From Parvularcula bermudensis HTCC2503 (GTDB lineage: Bacteria; Pseudomonadota; Alphaproteobacteria; Caulobacterales; Parvularculaceae), in contig NC_014414.1 of assembly GCF_000152825.2 (NCBI RefSeq), positions 2,356,001 to 2,420,000 of the forward strand: a DNA stretch of 64,000 nucleotides. The letters are read 5' to 3'. Below, in pieces: positions 34,213 to 43,553 of the stretch (within the stretch, counting starts at the first letter, position 1; every line of letters starts with the position of its first letter). A program made the translations under genes and the position numbers. The notes beneath the pieces are model-generated. The model was not told the DNA's origin, made no database searches, and worked only from the letters and a program-made list of their open reading frames with translations.

Positions 34213-34302
34213 CGGAGCCCATACCTTTTCCACTAAGACAATCTTGTCCGAAAACCATCTGCGGCCAGCAAGCAAAACCGACGGTCTCGCCCTGAAATAT
34301 CG

Positions 34303-35112
34303 CTAATCCTCGGACGGTAAGACTGAGCGCCGATGAACGGCCAGGCGTCCCCCATCGACGAAAACGCATTGGCCGGTGATAAAGGAGGCCTCCCCGGAAG
34401 CAAGAAAATGAACGGCGCCCGCCGCCTCCTCGGGCTCGCCCCTTCTGGCCAAGGGGGTTTCGGCCACGGCGGCAAGCCGCTGCTCGCGGGTCTCCAGTTC
34501 GACATCGTCGATTTCGGATTTGATGGCGGCGATGCCCACCGCGTTTGCTCGTGCCCCATAGGGTGACAAGGTCAGCGCAACGGCTTTGGTCAATTGCACG
34601 ATGGCGCCTTGGGTCGCGACAAAGATCGCATGATCGGCACTGGCAGTTACGGCCTCGTTTGACACGACATTCACAATCGCCCCCGACCTGGCAACATCCA
34701 CGCCGCCATCGCCTGGATTGCCCGCCTGCTTGATGATTTCGCGCGTGACCGCCCGGTTGAGGAGAAATGCCGCGCGGACATTGCGGTCAAAAAGATTGTC
34801 GTAATCTTCCTCGGTCGTCTCAAGCAGCGGCGCGGCTTTGAAAAAGGTCGCGCAATGGGCGAGGATGTTGATTTCGCCGTAGCTGTCGAGCGCCTCGGCA
34901 ATAATATTGTGGACATCGAGCTTGTTGTGCAGCTCCGCCTCGATGAACACCGCCGTCCCCCCGGCATTCTCGATCTCCTCCTTCACCGCCTCCCCATGGG
35001 CCGGTTCCTCATCGGCCAGGATCAACCGATCCTTGGATTTTGCGAAACGGAGAGCCACGGCGCGGCCAACGCCACTCCCCGCCCCTGTCACGATAACCGA
35101 TCGACCTGCCAT
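34303..35112 (-). CDS. SDR-fold protein lacking the catalytic Tyr and Lys
   Basis: A 269-residue Rossmann protein with the nucleotide-binding motif TGAGSGVGRA (residues 9-18). The usual YxxxK is replaced by FVATQ: Phe164 stands for Tyr and Gln168 for Lys. The NAG motif is AHCA. Ser151 and the C-terminal ITGQCVFVDGG are kept. It therefore resembles divergent or inactive SDRs with a structural or regulatory role, or an enzyme with shifted chemistry. The ATG at 35112 is chosen because longer frames run through the terminator of the upstream gene. Confidence 0.8.
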   Translation of the reverse strand: MAGRSVIVTGAGSGVGRAVALRFAKSKDRLILADEEPAHGEAVKEEIENAGGTAVFIEAELHNKLDVHNIIAEALDSYGEINILAHCATFFKAAPLLETTEEDYDNLFDRNVRAAFLLNRAVTREIIKQAGNPGDGGVDVARSGAIVNVVSNEAVTASADHAIFVATQGAIVQLTKAVALTLSPYGARANAVGIAAIKSEIDDVELETREQRLAAVAETPLARRGEPEEAAGAVHFLASGEASFITGQCVFVDGGRLAVHRRSVLPSED

Positions 35113-35131
35113 GAATATGCTCTGTTCCACT

Positions 35132-35164
35132 AAAAAGGCCCTGGGCATACCATGCACCAGGGCC
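35132..35164 (-). terminator. Rho-independent terminator of the DUF465 gene
   Basis: The minus strand reads GGCCCTGG-loop-CCAGGGCC followed by TTTTTA, with a further GCAT/ATGC pairing inside the loop. It starts 28 bases after the DUF465 stop and separates that gene from the SDR gene. Confidence 0.85.
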
Positions 35165-35191
35165 ATCGGAAACGGGGAGTGATCGACGCAC

Positions 35192-35371
35192 TCAGTAGGA
35201 ATGCGCCTCTGATTGCAACGCGGACATCTCGTCCTTGATCGCCAGCTTCTGGCGCTTCAAATGCATCAAGCGTTGATCGTCTTGCTGCGGGCGTCGTTGC
35301 TCATCAGCGATTTTCGCCTCAAGCGCCTTGTGGCGCTGATCGAGACTATCGAGGCGGGCAAAGATCGTCAT
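35192..35371 (-). CDS. YdcH/DUF465-family small coiled-coil protein
   Basis: A 59-residue gene. The ATG at 35371 has AGGAG seven bases upstream. The protein reads MTIFARLDSLDQRHKALEAK and continues as two short heptad-rich helices, with the family signature LMHLKRQKLAIKDEM. DUF465 proteins are small helical hairpins of unknown function, common in alphaproteobacteria. A second, longer DUF465 protein lies 1.3 kb away at 36655. It is monocistronic, followed by its own terminator. Confidence 0.85.
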   Translation of the reverse strand: MTIFARLDSLDQRHKALEAKIADEQRRPQQDDQRLMHLKRQKLAIKDEMSALQSEAHSY

Positions 35372-35527
35372 AGGACACTCCTTTCATGGCTGAACGGTCC
35401 CCTATGGGAGCATCGAATCCTTTCCGAAGTCACGAGAAAAAGGCTTAACAATGCAGTTTCAGGAAAATCTTGGAACAACCCGCTCTTTATCTTAATCGTC
35501 AATGCTTTAAGCGAGAAATGTTTGCCT

Positions 35528-36115
35528 ATGTCGGAAAAGCAGCCCCGTTTGATTGTCGGTGTGAGCGGCGCCTCGGGAACGATCTACGCGCAGACACTCC
35601 TTGCGATGCTGGCGGACATGCCGGTGGAGACCCATTTAGTGGTCAGCAAAGCCGGGCGCCTGACGGCCGCCTATGAGCTTGGCGCCAACACCACCATCGG
35701 GCCTGCCGACCATACCCACGGGATTGCCGATATCGGGGCACCGATCGCGAGTGGCTCTTTTGAGACTCTGGGGATGATCGTCGCGCCCTGCTCGATCCGC
35801 ACAATGGCGGAAATCGCCACGGGGGTCACCTCGACCTTGCTCACCCGGGCGGCGGATGTCTGCTTAAAGGAACGACGGCGACTGGTGCTGATGGTCAGGG
35901 AGACCCCGTTTCACCTCGGCCACCTGCGTACCATGACGGCGTTGACGGAGATGGGGGCGGTGATTGCCCCGCCGCTACCCGCTTTTTATGCCGCCCCTCA
36001 AACGATCGAGGATCTCGTACATCAGTCGGTTGCTCGCACGCTCGATCTGTTCAATCTCAAGGCGCCGTCCATTCACCGATGGGGAGAAGATGTCGACAGA
36101 CCTGACCCTAACTGA
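35528..36115 (+). CDS. ubiX: Flavin prenyltransferase UbiX
   Basis: A 195-residue flavoprotein that makes the prenylated FMN cofactor of UbiD decarboxylases (ubiquinone pathway). Motifs: RLIVGVSGASGTIYAQTLL at the N-terminus, VVSKAGRL, MIVAPCSIRTMAEIATGVTS and LVLMVRETPFHLGHLRTM. The frame is open upstream to 35213, opposite DUF465, but MSEKQ at 35528 is the family start. No ubiD is in the window. It overlaps the next gene by 26 bases. Confidence 0.95.
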   Translation: MSEKQPRLIVGVSGASGTIYAQTLLAMLADMPVETHLVVSKAGRLTAAYELGANTTIGPADHTHGIADIGAPIASGSFETLGMIVAPCSIRTMAEIATGVTSTLLTRAADVCLKERRRLVLMVRETPFHLGHLRTMTALTEMGAVIAPPLPAFYAAPQTIEDLVHQSVARTLDLFNLKAPSIHRWGEDVDRPDPN

Positions 36116-36665
36116 GGATACGGCGGGGGAGCTGTTCTGGCAGTGGTCCTTGCAGCTCTATGGACACAGCGATGTTAAGGATCGCCTCCTCATCCTTCAA
36201 AATCGGTATCAGTATGACGTCAATATCGTCCTTTGGTGTCTGTGGACCGCCGTCATGGGCTGGCGCCTCCAGGACGACGATGTCGCCTCGATCACCGCAA
36301 CAGTGGACGACATGGCCAATTATGTCGTTCGGCGCATAAGGGAGATACGCGTCTACATCACGACGCCGAAAGCGCATTTCCCTGATCGCCCGTTACGCCT
36401 TTTACGCGATCACCTCCTGACATCTGAATTGATGGGCGAGAAAATGATCCAAGAGCGACTGGCGCGGGAGACGGTGCAACGCCTCGGCACCCCCAACGCC
36501 AAGGACTGGGCGATGGACGCGCTCGCCTCGCTGCACTTCAATTTGGTATCAGAACGGCAACCTCTTGCGTGGTTGTCTGCGCAAAATCCCTCGCACGAGA
36601 CTCCCCATACGCTTTTCGCCGGTGTAGTGGCCGCAGCCCAACAGGAGCCCGCCCATGACGGATGA
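36090..36665 (+). CDS. TIGR02444/DUF2390-family protein
   Basis: A 191-residue protein starting within the ubiX 3' end, with GGGGAGAAG before the ATG. The N-terminal segment FWQWSLQLYGHSDVKDRLLI followed by LQNRYQYDVNIVLWCLWTA is characteristic of the TIGR02444 family, which has no known function. It lies between ubiX and a DUF465 gene, overlapping both, so the three are co-translated. Confidence 0.8.
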   Translation: MSTDLTLTEDTAGELFWQWSLQLYGHSDVKDRLLILQNRYQYDVNIVLWCLWTAVMGWRLQDDDVASITATVDDMANYVVRRIREIRVYITTPKAHFPDRPLRLLRDHLLTSELMGEKMIQERLARETVQRLGTPNAKDWAMDALASLHFNLVSERQPLAWLSAQNPSHETPHTLFAGVVAAAQQEPAHDG

Positions 36666-36936
36666 CGACCCCAAACGCCCTCGTTTCATCGCAATCGACG
36701 GCGACAGCGCAAACGGGGAACCGATGCCGCCCAAAGGGGCCAATGACGAGGCCAAAGAGATGCGCCTCACCGCGCTCGAACAGGAGCATCGCGACCTCGA
36801 TACGGCCATCGATACCCTCGAAGAGCGCATGCCGTATGACCGGTTGACGATCCAACGGCTCAAGAAAAAGAAGCTCTCGATCAAGGATGAAATCGCCCGG
36901 CTACGGGATGAGCTGTGGCCTGACATCATCGCGTGA
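36655..36936 (+). CDS. DUF465-family protein with N-terminal extension
   Basis: A 93-residue protein. The C-terminal 55 residues (RLTALEQEHRDLDTAIDTLE, then LTIQRLKKKKLSIKDEIARL) are a DUF465 helical hairpin; the first 35 are polar and probably disordered. It overlaps the preceding gene by 11 bases. It is a paralogue of the 59-residue protein at 35192. Function unknown. Confidence 0.8.
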   Translation: MTDDDPKRPRFIAIDGDSANGEPMPPKGANDEAKEMRLTALEQEHRDLDTAIDTLEERMPYDRLTIQRLKKKKLSIKDEIARLRDELWPDIIA

Positions 36937-36971
36937 GGGGGCGAGCGGCCCCCTGCCCGGGCAAGGGGTCC

Positions 36972-38420
36972 TCACCCCACCAGAAAAATGGCCGCCAAGC
37001 CTAAAAAGGCGAAGAACCCAACGACATCGGTGACCGTTGTGACAAAGACCGCCGAGGAAACCGCGGGGTCCGCCCCGAAACGCTGAAGGGTGACCGGCAC
37101 CAGAATGCCGGCAAGCCCCGCCGACAGCATGGTCACCACCATGGCGGCCGCCAGGACCGCTCCAAGGATGACCCCCTCCCCCGGCCCCCCTCCGCCGATC
37201 GCTTCGTACCAGATCCCCGCCGTCACCCCGAGCAGGACAGCAAAGGCGGCCCCGTTGATCAGTGACACCGCCGTCTCTCGCCCGACAACGCGAAAAGTAT
37301 TCGCGCCGGTAAGATCCCGCGTGGCCAAATTCCTGACGGCCACCGTCAGCGTTTGCGTCCCGGCATTTCCGCCCATTGAAGCAACGATCGGCATAAGGAC
37401 CGCAAGGGCCACCACTTGCTCGATCGTCGCATCGAAAAAGCTGATGACGAAGGACGCAAGGATTGCCGTGCCCAAATTGACAGCCAACCAGATAAAACGC
37501 GATCTGGCGATTTTCGGAACGGGTACGGAGAGACCGCTCTCTTCACGGTCCACCCCGCCGAGGGCGAGCAAATCTTCGTCCGCTTCGGTTCTGACCACTT
37601 CGACGACGTCGTCAACCGTCATCATCCCCACCAACCGGTCGCTCTCATCTACCACCGGTGCTGAGATCAGATTGTACTTTTCGAAAAGATACGCGACCTC
37701 CTCCTGGTCCATGAGAACCGGAACACGGACTAAATCGTCCGCCATCAGATCCGTCAGCCGTGTATCACGCGGTGCCTTCAGGAATCGGGACAAAGGCACG
37801 CTGCCCAGTACTTTATAGCCGGGATCGACGACGAAAACCTCATAGAAGAGATCGGGCAGTCGTCCCCCCGACCGAAGGCGGTCGATGATTTGCCCAACCG
37901 TCGAGAAGGAGGGGGCGGCGAACACCTCCCGCTGCATCAGGCGTCCCGCACTCTCATCGGGGTAATCAAGGCTCGCCTGCAAGGCCAGACGATCTGCCAG
38001 GTCGAGGGCGGCGAGGACCTCTTCCCGGTCGGCGTCGTCCATATCTTGGACGACAAAGGCCGCTTCATCGGTATCGAGCTCGGCCACCGCCTCGGCGATC
38101 TGCGCATTCGGCATCGCCTCGATAATCTCGTCACGGACCTCCTCGGCGAGCTCGGCAAGCGTCTCAGGGGCCAGTTGCGGCCCCAAGACCTCGACAAGGT
38201 GATAGCGTCGTCCCTCCGGCAATTGCTCAAGGAGGTCGGCCATATCGGCAGGCCGCAATTCCTCGCACAGGCCTCGGGTTTTCTCGTTATCCTCGTCAAG
38301 GAGGCTTTCATCGACGCTGCGAACGAACTCTGCGGTCAACGACATCCGCTCGTCGAGCGCGGCATCGTTCGCATCGACGGTGTCGTCCGTGAACTGACCC
38401 TCAGAAATCTCGGGCACCAT
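36972..38420 (-). CDS. mgtE: Magnesium transporter MgtE
   Basis: A 482-residue Mg2+ channel/transporter. In order: the acidic MgtE_N superhelical domain (LCEELRPADMADLLEQLP through about residue 140), a tandem CBS pair (about 145-270, including MQREVFAAPSFSTVGQII and RLVGMMTVDDVVEVV), the connecting helix and five TM helices from about 300 to the end (MPIVASMGGNAGTQTLTVAV is the pore-lining signature). Full length. It is transcribed leftward and ends convergent with the DUF465 gene. Confidence 0.95.
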   Translation of the reverse strand: MVPEISEGQFTDDTVDANDAALDERMSLTAEFVRSVDESLLDEDNEKTRGLCEELRPADMADLLEQLPEGRRYHLVEVLGPQLAPETLAELAEEVRDEIIEAMPNAQIAEAVAELDTDEAAFVVQDMDDADREEVLAALDLADRLALQASLDYPDESAGRLMQREVFAAPSFSTVGQIIDRLRSGGRLPDLFYEVFVVDPGYKVLGSVPLSRFLKAPRDTRLTDLMADDLVRVPVLMDQEEVAYLFEKYNLISAPVVDESDRLVGMMTVDDVVEVVRTEADEDLLALGGVDREESGLSVPVPKIARSRFIWLAVNLGTAILASFVISFFDATIEQVVALAVLMPIVASMGGNAGTQTLTVAVRNLATRDLTGANTFRVVGRETAVSLINGAAFAVLLGVTAGIWYEAIGGGGPGEGVILGAVLAAAMVVTMLSAGLAGILVPVTLQRFGADPAVSSAVFVTTVTDVVGFFAFLGLAAIFLVG

Positions 38421-38521
38421 AGCTGTGGCAGTCCTTCTCGTTGAGGGCCGATCCCGTGCTCACTACCTATCTGCCGCCCCGTCTTAAAAGGGCAGACAGG
38501 GCACGCGATCGGGAACGCTCC

Positions 38522-38770
38522 CTATCGCTCGTAAAGGGATATCCATCCAGAATTGATGACGACAAAGATGATGCCCCACACGATAGCGGCAATCCAGGTG
38601 GTGCGTCTGATTTTGAACCAAAGTTTCGGATCGACCGGGGCGCCCCGCTCCTGCCCGCGGACAAGCGGCTGCTCGTCCTCATAGGCATTCCGCACCCGCA
38701 TCGGCAGAACGGCAAACAAGACGGTCCACCAAACGATCAGATAGGTGACGATGCTTCCTGTTACGCCCAT
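38522..38770 (-). CDS. DUF1467-family small membrane protein
   Basis: An 82-residue protein with two TM helices (about 5-23 and 57-76) and the family pattern WWTVLFAVLPMRVRNAYEDE between them. DUF1467 genes commonly sit after rnj in alphaproteobacterial nuo clusters, as here: four bases separate the rnj stop from this start. Function unknown. Confidence 0.88.
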   Translation of the reverse strand: MGVTGSIVTYLIVWWTVLFAVLPMRVRNAYEDEQPLVRGQERGAPVDPKLWFKIRRTTWIAAIVWGIIFVVINSGWISLYER

Positions 38771-38773
38771 GGT

Positions 38774-40441
38774 CTACGCCCTGATGATCGACGCCAAAAT
38801 ATCGCCTCTCTTCCCCCATCGTGGGGCGAGGATGGCGCGAATGGCGCGACGGATATGTGTTTCTAATTCTCGGTCATCGGCCATTTTCGGTCGAGGGAGG
38901 CTCGCCATCAATGCTTCGAGCGTCTCTTCGATCAATGGCAGGAGCGGCTCGCCCTCATTGTCTTCTTCAGGAACCCCAAGGGCAGTGACCGCCGGCCCAC
39001 CGACAAGTCGCCCTTTGGCGTCGAACGCGACCGAGACGACGATCACCCCCTCCTCGGCCAGGCGTCGCCGAGACTTCAGCGCCCGACTGTCCTCCGGCAA
39101 AAGGATCCTGCCATCGAGATAGAGGCGCCCGGCTGGGACCTGATCGATCCGTACCGGCCCGTCCGGCGCCAAGCGAATCATATCGCCGTTCCGCGGAACA
39201 AGGGTGCGACCAACCCCTAATTCCTCCGCCAACCGCGCATGCTCTCGCATATGACGAGGCTCCCCATGGACGGGGATCGCGGCCTCGGGCTTCACCCAAC
39301 CATACATATCGCGAAGCTCATCCCGGCAAGGATGACCCGACACGTGGATATACGTTTCTTCGGCGGTGATGACGGTCACACCGAGATCGGTGAGATCGTT
39401 GATCAGATCAAAAATCCCGCGCTCATTTCCAGGAATGATCTTTGAGGAGAAAAGGACCGTATCCCCCTCTCCCAAAGACAATTCGGGGTGATCCTCACGC
39501 GCAATCCGGCCGAGGGCCGCTCGGCTCTCCCCCTGGCTGCCCGTACACAGATAAAGAACCTTGTTATGCGGCAAATAGCCGGCTTCCGACGGCTCGACGA
39601 AGGAAATGCCCGGCGGCAGCAGTCCGACCTGCTGGGCGACGTCCATCATGCGCAGCATCGACCGCCCCAATAGACAGACACTGCGATCGGTGACTTGCGC
39701 GGCGCGGCAAACCGAAAGCAGACGGGACACATTCGAGGCGAAGGTCGTCACCGCCACCCGGCCCGTCTGTTCTCCGATGATCTGTGCCAAGGTCTCCGCC
39801 ACATCGCTTTCAGACCCCGACCGTCCCTCCGACAGGACATTGGTCGAATCGCAAATCATGGCCATGACGCCTTCGCGCCCAAGGTCCTCAAGTGTCGTGC
39901 GATCGGTCACGTCCCCCAGCACCGGCATCGGATCGATCTTCCAATCGCCCGTATGCAGAACCGTGCCGAATTTTGTCCTGATCGCGATGGCATTCGGCTC
40001 AGGAATAGAATGGGTCAGTGTAATGAATTCAAGGTCGAAGCCGCCGAGGGAAAAGCGAGCGCCGAGATCGATAATCTTGATCGGCGGATTTTTGATGCCC
40101 ACCTCATGAAATTTTCGGCGCACCAGCTCAGCCGTAAAGGGCGTGGCGTAGATATCGCAATCGAGGTCGGGCCAGAGATGGGCGACCGCCCCGATATGGT
40201 CTTCATGACCATGGGTCAGAACCAGACCGAGTAAATCGGCGCCATCATCCAACTCATCCAGCAGATAATTATGGTCAGGCGTAATGAGATCGATGCCGGG
40301 CCATTCATCCCCCGCAAAGGTCACCCCGCAATCGATCATCATCCACTGGCGCGCATTCGCCGGTCCCAAGGCGAACATGTTGAGATTCATCCCAATCTCG
40401 CCCGACCCGCCAAGGGGTAGGAAAATCAACTCATCTTGCAC
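38774..40441 (-). CDS. rnj: Ribonuclease J
   Basis: A 555-residue metallo-beta-lactamase/beta-CASP ribonuclease of mRNA and rRNA processing. The N-terminal FLPLGGSGEIGMNLNM, the zinc site VLTHGHEDHIGAVAHL, later MICDSTNVLSEGRSGSE and the beta-CASP motif TYIHVSGHPCRDELRDMYGW are all present. The start is a GTG, four bases after coaX. RNase J replaces or complements RNase E in many alphaproteobacteria. It belongs to the nuo-birA-coaX unit. Confidence 0.95.
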   Translation of the reverse strand: MQDELIFLPLGGSGEIGMNLNMFALGPANARQWMMIDCGVTFAGDEWPGIDLITPDHNYLLDELDDGADLLGLVLTHGHEDHIGAVAHLWPDLDCDIYATPFTAELVRRKFHEVGIKNPPIKIIDLGARFSLGGFDLEFITLTHSIPEPNAIAIRTKFGTVLHTGDWKIDPMPVLGDVTDRTTLEDLGREGVMAMICDSTNVLSEGRSGSESDVAETLAQIIGEQTGRVAVTTFASNVSRLLSVCRAAQVTDRSVCLLGRSMLRMMDVAQQVGLLPPGISFVEPSEAGYLPHNKVLYLCTGSQGESRAALGRIAREDHPELSLGEGDTVLFSSKIIPGNERGIFDLINDLTDLGVTVITAEETYIHVSGHPCRDELRDMYGWVKPEAAIPVHGEPRHMREHARLAEELGVGRTLVPRNGDMIRLAPDGPVRIDQVPAGRLYLDGRILLPEDSRALKSRRRLAEEGVIVVSVAFDAKGRLVGGPAVTALGVPEEDNEGEPLLPLIEETLEALMASLPRPKMADDRELETHIRRAIRAILAPRWGKRGDILASIIRA

Positions 40442-40445
40442 GTTG

Positions 40446-41264
40446 TTAGCCTTTCACCCCTGTCTTCTGTGAGGGGGCGTTTCCAAGCGGCTCGCCCTCC
40501 ATCATCCGACGGGCGATTTCTTTGAGACCACTTATGGTGAGGTCGGCATCATAATGATCGATCGTCTCGGCCGCGCTACTGAAGAGCGAAGAGACGCCCC
40601 CCGTGGCGACGACCGTCAGCTCTTGGCCATATTCCTTCTCGATCCGTCTGACCATCCCATCGATCAAATCGACATAGCCCCAAAAGACGCCCGACTGCAT
40701 GGCGCCGACAGTGTTGGTGCCAATCACCTTGGCCGGTCGCTCAATCCCCACGCGCGGGAGACGAGCGGCAGCGTTATAAAGGGCCTGCATGGATAAATGG
40801 ATCCCTGGCGCGATGATCCCGCCCAGAAAATCGCCCTTCTCGCTAATGAGATCGAAATTCGTCGCCGTGCCGGAATCCACCACAACAGTAGGCCCCCCAT
40901 AGGTGACAAAGGCGCCCACGGCATTGGCGAGGCGGTCCGCCCCCACTTCGGCGGGACGGTCGATCAGCACCTCGATCCCGGGGACCGTGGTTTCCATCAC
41001 GACCAGGGCCTCTTTGCCGACATAGCGGCGCGAGAATGTCTGAACATTATGGAGGGCATGGGGAACAACGCAGCAGACGATGCAATCGGTGACGTCATCG
41101 AGACTGAACGCTCCCTCGATCCGAAAGATCTGGGATAACCAGACGGCATATTCGTCGGCCGTCCACCCGACCGAGGCGGAGGCGCGCCAGCGACCCACGG
41201 TCGTTGTTCCTTCGATCATCGCGAAGACCGTGTTGGTATTGCCGATATCGACGGCGAGGAGCAT
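40446..41264 (-). CDS. coaX: Type III pantothenate kinase CoaX
   Basis: A 272-residue enzyme catalysing the first step of coenzyme A synthesis. The ASKHA ATP-site LLAVDIGNTNTVFAMIEG, the pantothenate-binding GADRLANAVGAF and VVDSGTATNFDLI, and GGIIAPGIHLSMQAL are family signatures. It lies between birA and rnj, a conserved alphaproteobacterial arrangement. A 13-base duplication (GCCTTTCTGTCGG twice) lies in the leader between birA and coaX. Confidence 0.95.
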   Translation of the reverse strand: MLLAVDIGNTNTVFAMIEGTTTVGRWRASASVGWTADEYAVWLSQIFRIEGAFSLDDVTDCIVCCVVPHALHNVQTFSRRYVGKEALVVMETTVPGIEVLIDRPAEVGADRLANAVGAFVTYGGPTVVVDSGTATNFDLISEKGDFLGGIIAPGIHLSMQALYNAAARLPRVGIERPAKVIGTNTVGAMQSGVFWGYVDLIDGMVRRIEKEYGQELTVVATGGVSSLFSSAAETIDHYDADLTISGLKEIARRMMEGEPLGNAPSQKTGVKG

Positions 41265-41337
41265 GCCGTTCCTTTCCTTCCGGCCTTTCTGTCGGGCCTT
41301 TCTGTCGGGCGACGATCACCCGTTGCGTGAAACTGAC

Positions 41338-42114
41338 TTAGGCCGTTTGCCGACGCAAAAACACGTCCCCCGCCAAGAAACGCGTCACCTCCCCCTGATG
41401 CTCGAGCAGCAATGCCCCATCTTTGTCGAGCCCGCGAAAGATCCCCTCAAGGGTGCGATCGCTCAATCTGACGACCAAGGCCTGGTTGAGGCCCGTCGCC
41501 CGCTCCAGCCAGGCCGATCTGATGCGGGAGAAGCCGTGTGCGCCATAAATCGCCCACCATTCGTCGAAGCGCGCGTCGAGCGTCTCAAGAAAAGCGGTGG
41601 GGGGGGGAGGGGTAATCCATTGGCTGAGTGCCCGGCCTTCGGGCGGCGCATGGGGGGGCACCTGCGCCAGATTGACGCCGATGCCGATGGTGGCCGCCAT
41701 CAAGCCCTCTAATCCTGCCACGGTTTCAACGAGGATCCCGCACACTTTCCCCCCCTCAAGGAGGACATCATTGGGCCATTTCAGGCCGATGATCGTCCGA
41801 GGAATCCCCACCGCCTCAAAAGAATCGACAATAGCGAGGGCCGCGAGGAACGAAAAAAGGGCCGGCGTTCGGCCGTGTTCCGGCGCCAATGGCCATAACA
41901 GCGTCCCGGAAAAATTATCGGCATGGTCTGACCACGCCCGCCCCCGCCGACCGCGACCAGCGGTTTGGTGATCGGCGATAACCCAACAGGGGGAGCGGTC
42001 CATTTCCCCCTGCATGCGGGCCAATTCGGCCGCGGTATCATTGGTCGAGCCGACAGCGCGATAGTGCCAGACGGGTCGCCCAGCTCGGGTCCGTCGCAGC
42101 TCTGCGTCACTCAC
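41338..42114 (-). CDS. birA: Biotin-[acetyl-CoA-carboxylase] ligase BirA (class I, no repressor domain)
   Basis: A 258-residue enzyme attaching biotin to carboxyl-carrier proteins. The biotin/ATP site reads VIADHQTAGRGRRGRAW, followed by KWPNDVLLEGGKVCGILVE. It lacks the N-terminal winged helix of E. coli BirA, so it does not act as a repressor. The start is a GTG overlapping the nuoN stop by four bases. Confidence 0.94.
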   Translation of the reverse strand: MSDAELRRTRAGRPVWHYRAVGSTNDTAAELARMQGEMDRSPCWVIADHQTAGRGRRGRAWSDHADNFSGTLLWPLAPEHGRTPALFSFLAALAIVDSFEAVGIPRTIIGLKWPNDVLLEGGKVCGILVETVAGLEGLMAATIGIGVNLAQVPPHAPPEGRALSQWITPPPPTAFLETLDARFDEWWAIYGAHGFSRIRSAWLERATGLNQALVVRLSDRTLEGIFRGLDKDGALLLEHQGEVTRFLAGDVFLRRQTA

Positions 42115-43553
42115 CCTGAAAAGAGCGGCGCCGCCGCCGCGTCAGCGAGGCGATAAAGGGGGGGCAACAAAAACAGCAGGCCAATCGTCATCAATAGAGC
42201 GACCCCGGTAGCGGTCACGGACACGGCTGTGCCGCGTTCACTGACAAACACATCGCTGCCTGCAGAGAACCAAATTGTTTTGATGACGGAAAGATAGTAG
42301 AATGTCGAAATCACGCTCGCCACCACCCCAATCACCGTCAAGAGATAGAGGCCCGCCTCCACCCCGGCGGTGAACACCGCGAATTTAGCGAAAAATCCAA
42401 GAAACGGTGGGATCCCGGCCAGAGACAGGAAGAGCGCCGTAAAGGCGAGCGCCAACCCCGGTTGGCTTTGACTGAGACCCGACAAGTCGGAAATATTCTC
42501 CGCCATCCCCTCGGGCCGCCGCATGGCCAGAATGCAGGCAAAGGTCCCGAGGGTCATCAGCAGATAGATCCCCAGATAGACCACAACCCCAGTCACCCCG
42601 GCCTCCGTCCCGGCGGTCAACCCAATCAACGCATATCCAATATGGCCGATCGACGAATACGCCATAAGACGTTTGATATTGGTCTGCATAAGCGCCGAGA
42701 TTGAGCCGATCCCCATAGAGAGGACGGCAATGATCCAGAGAACGGGCTGCCAGTCCGCGACAATCGTGCCGAACCCTTCGATCATGACACGGATAAAAAC
42801 GATCATGCCCGCGACCTTGGGCGCCGCGGCGAAAAACGCCGTCACCGGCGTCGGCGCCCCCTCATACACATCCGGCGTCCACATATGAAAGGGAGCGGCG
42901 GACACTTTAAAGGCAAGACCGGAAAGCAAGAAGATCAGCCCGAAAGTCACGGCCACGCGATCCTCACCAGCGGCAATTTCGGCGGCGATGGCGTCGAGGC
43001 GAATTTCGCCGGTAAACCCGTAAATCAGTGAAATACCGTAGAGAAGCAGCCCTGAAGACAGGGCCCCAAGCACAAAATATTTCAGCCCCGCCTCAGTCGA
43101 CCGAACCGAGTCGCGATTGAACGCTGCCATGACATAGAGCGCGAGAGATTGCAGTTCGATCCCCATATAGACGACAAGCAAATCGTTCGCCGTCACCATA
43201 ATCCCCATGCCCACTACGGAGAGCAGCACCAGAATGGGATATTCAAAGCGCGCAAGGCGCTCTATCTCGAAATACCGGACTGAAAGGAAAAGGCTGACGA
43301 TCGCCCCAATATAGACGAGGGCCCGCCCCGCCTTTGCCAACCCGTCAAGGCTGAAGGACCCGCCAAAGGCGGTGGCGCGGTCCGCTGCGCCAAACCATGC
43401 CAAAAAGAAGGCCCCCACCAGAGCAAGGATCGCTCCATAGAGCACAGGTCGTACGGGGTCGCTCTTCACCGAGACGCCGAACACCAACAGCGCCATGGAC
43501 GCGAGGGCCAGCAAAAGCTCAGGCCCCAGAGCGGTCAAATCCTCGATCAACAT
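42111..43553 (-). CDS. nuoN: NADH-quinone oxidoreductase subunit N
   Basis: A 480-residue antiporter-like membrane subunit of complex I with about 14 TM helices. Conserved segments include LLVVYMGIELQSLALYVMAA (TM5 with its Glu), FHMWTPDVYEGAPTPVTAFF (TM7) and MAYSSIGHIGYALIGL. Full length. The start overlaps the nuoM stop by one base and the stop overlaps birA. It is part of the proton-pumping arm. Confidence 0.97.
   Translation of the reverse strand: MLIEDLTALGPELLLALASMALLVFGVSVKSDPVRPVLYGAILALVGAFFLAWFGAADRATAFGGSFSLDGLAKAGRALVYIGAIVSLFLSVRYFEIERLARFEYPILVLLSVVGMGIMVTANDLLVVYMGIELQSLALYVMAAFNRDSVRSTEAGLKYFVLGALSSGLLLYGISLIYGFTGEIRLDAIAAEIAAGEDRVAVTFGLIFLLSGLAFKVSAAPFHMWTPDVYEGAPTPVTAFFAAAPKVAGMIVFIRVMIEGFGTIVADWQPVLWIIAVLSMGIGSISALMQTNIKRLMAYSSIGHIGYALIGLTAGTEAGVTGVVVYLGIYLLMTLGTFACILAMRRPEGMAENISDLSGLSQSQPGLALAFTALFLSLAGIPPFLGFFAKFAVFTAGVEAGLYLLTVIGVVASVISTFYYLSVIKTIWFSAGSDVFVSERGTAVSVTATGVALLMTIGLLFLLPPLYRLADAAAAPLFSG

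Noticed and set aside
41275-41310. Two tandem copies of GCCTTTCTGTCGG before coaX
   Set aside because: A short duplication without hairpin, binding-site resemblance or further copies.
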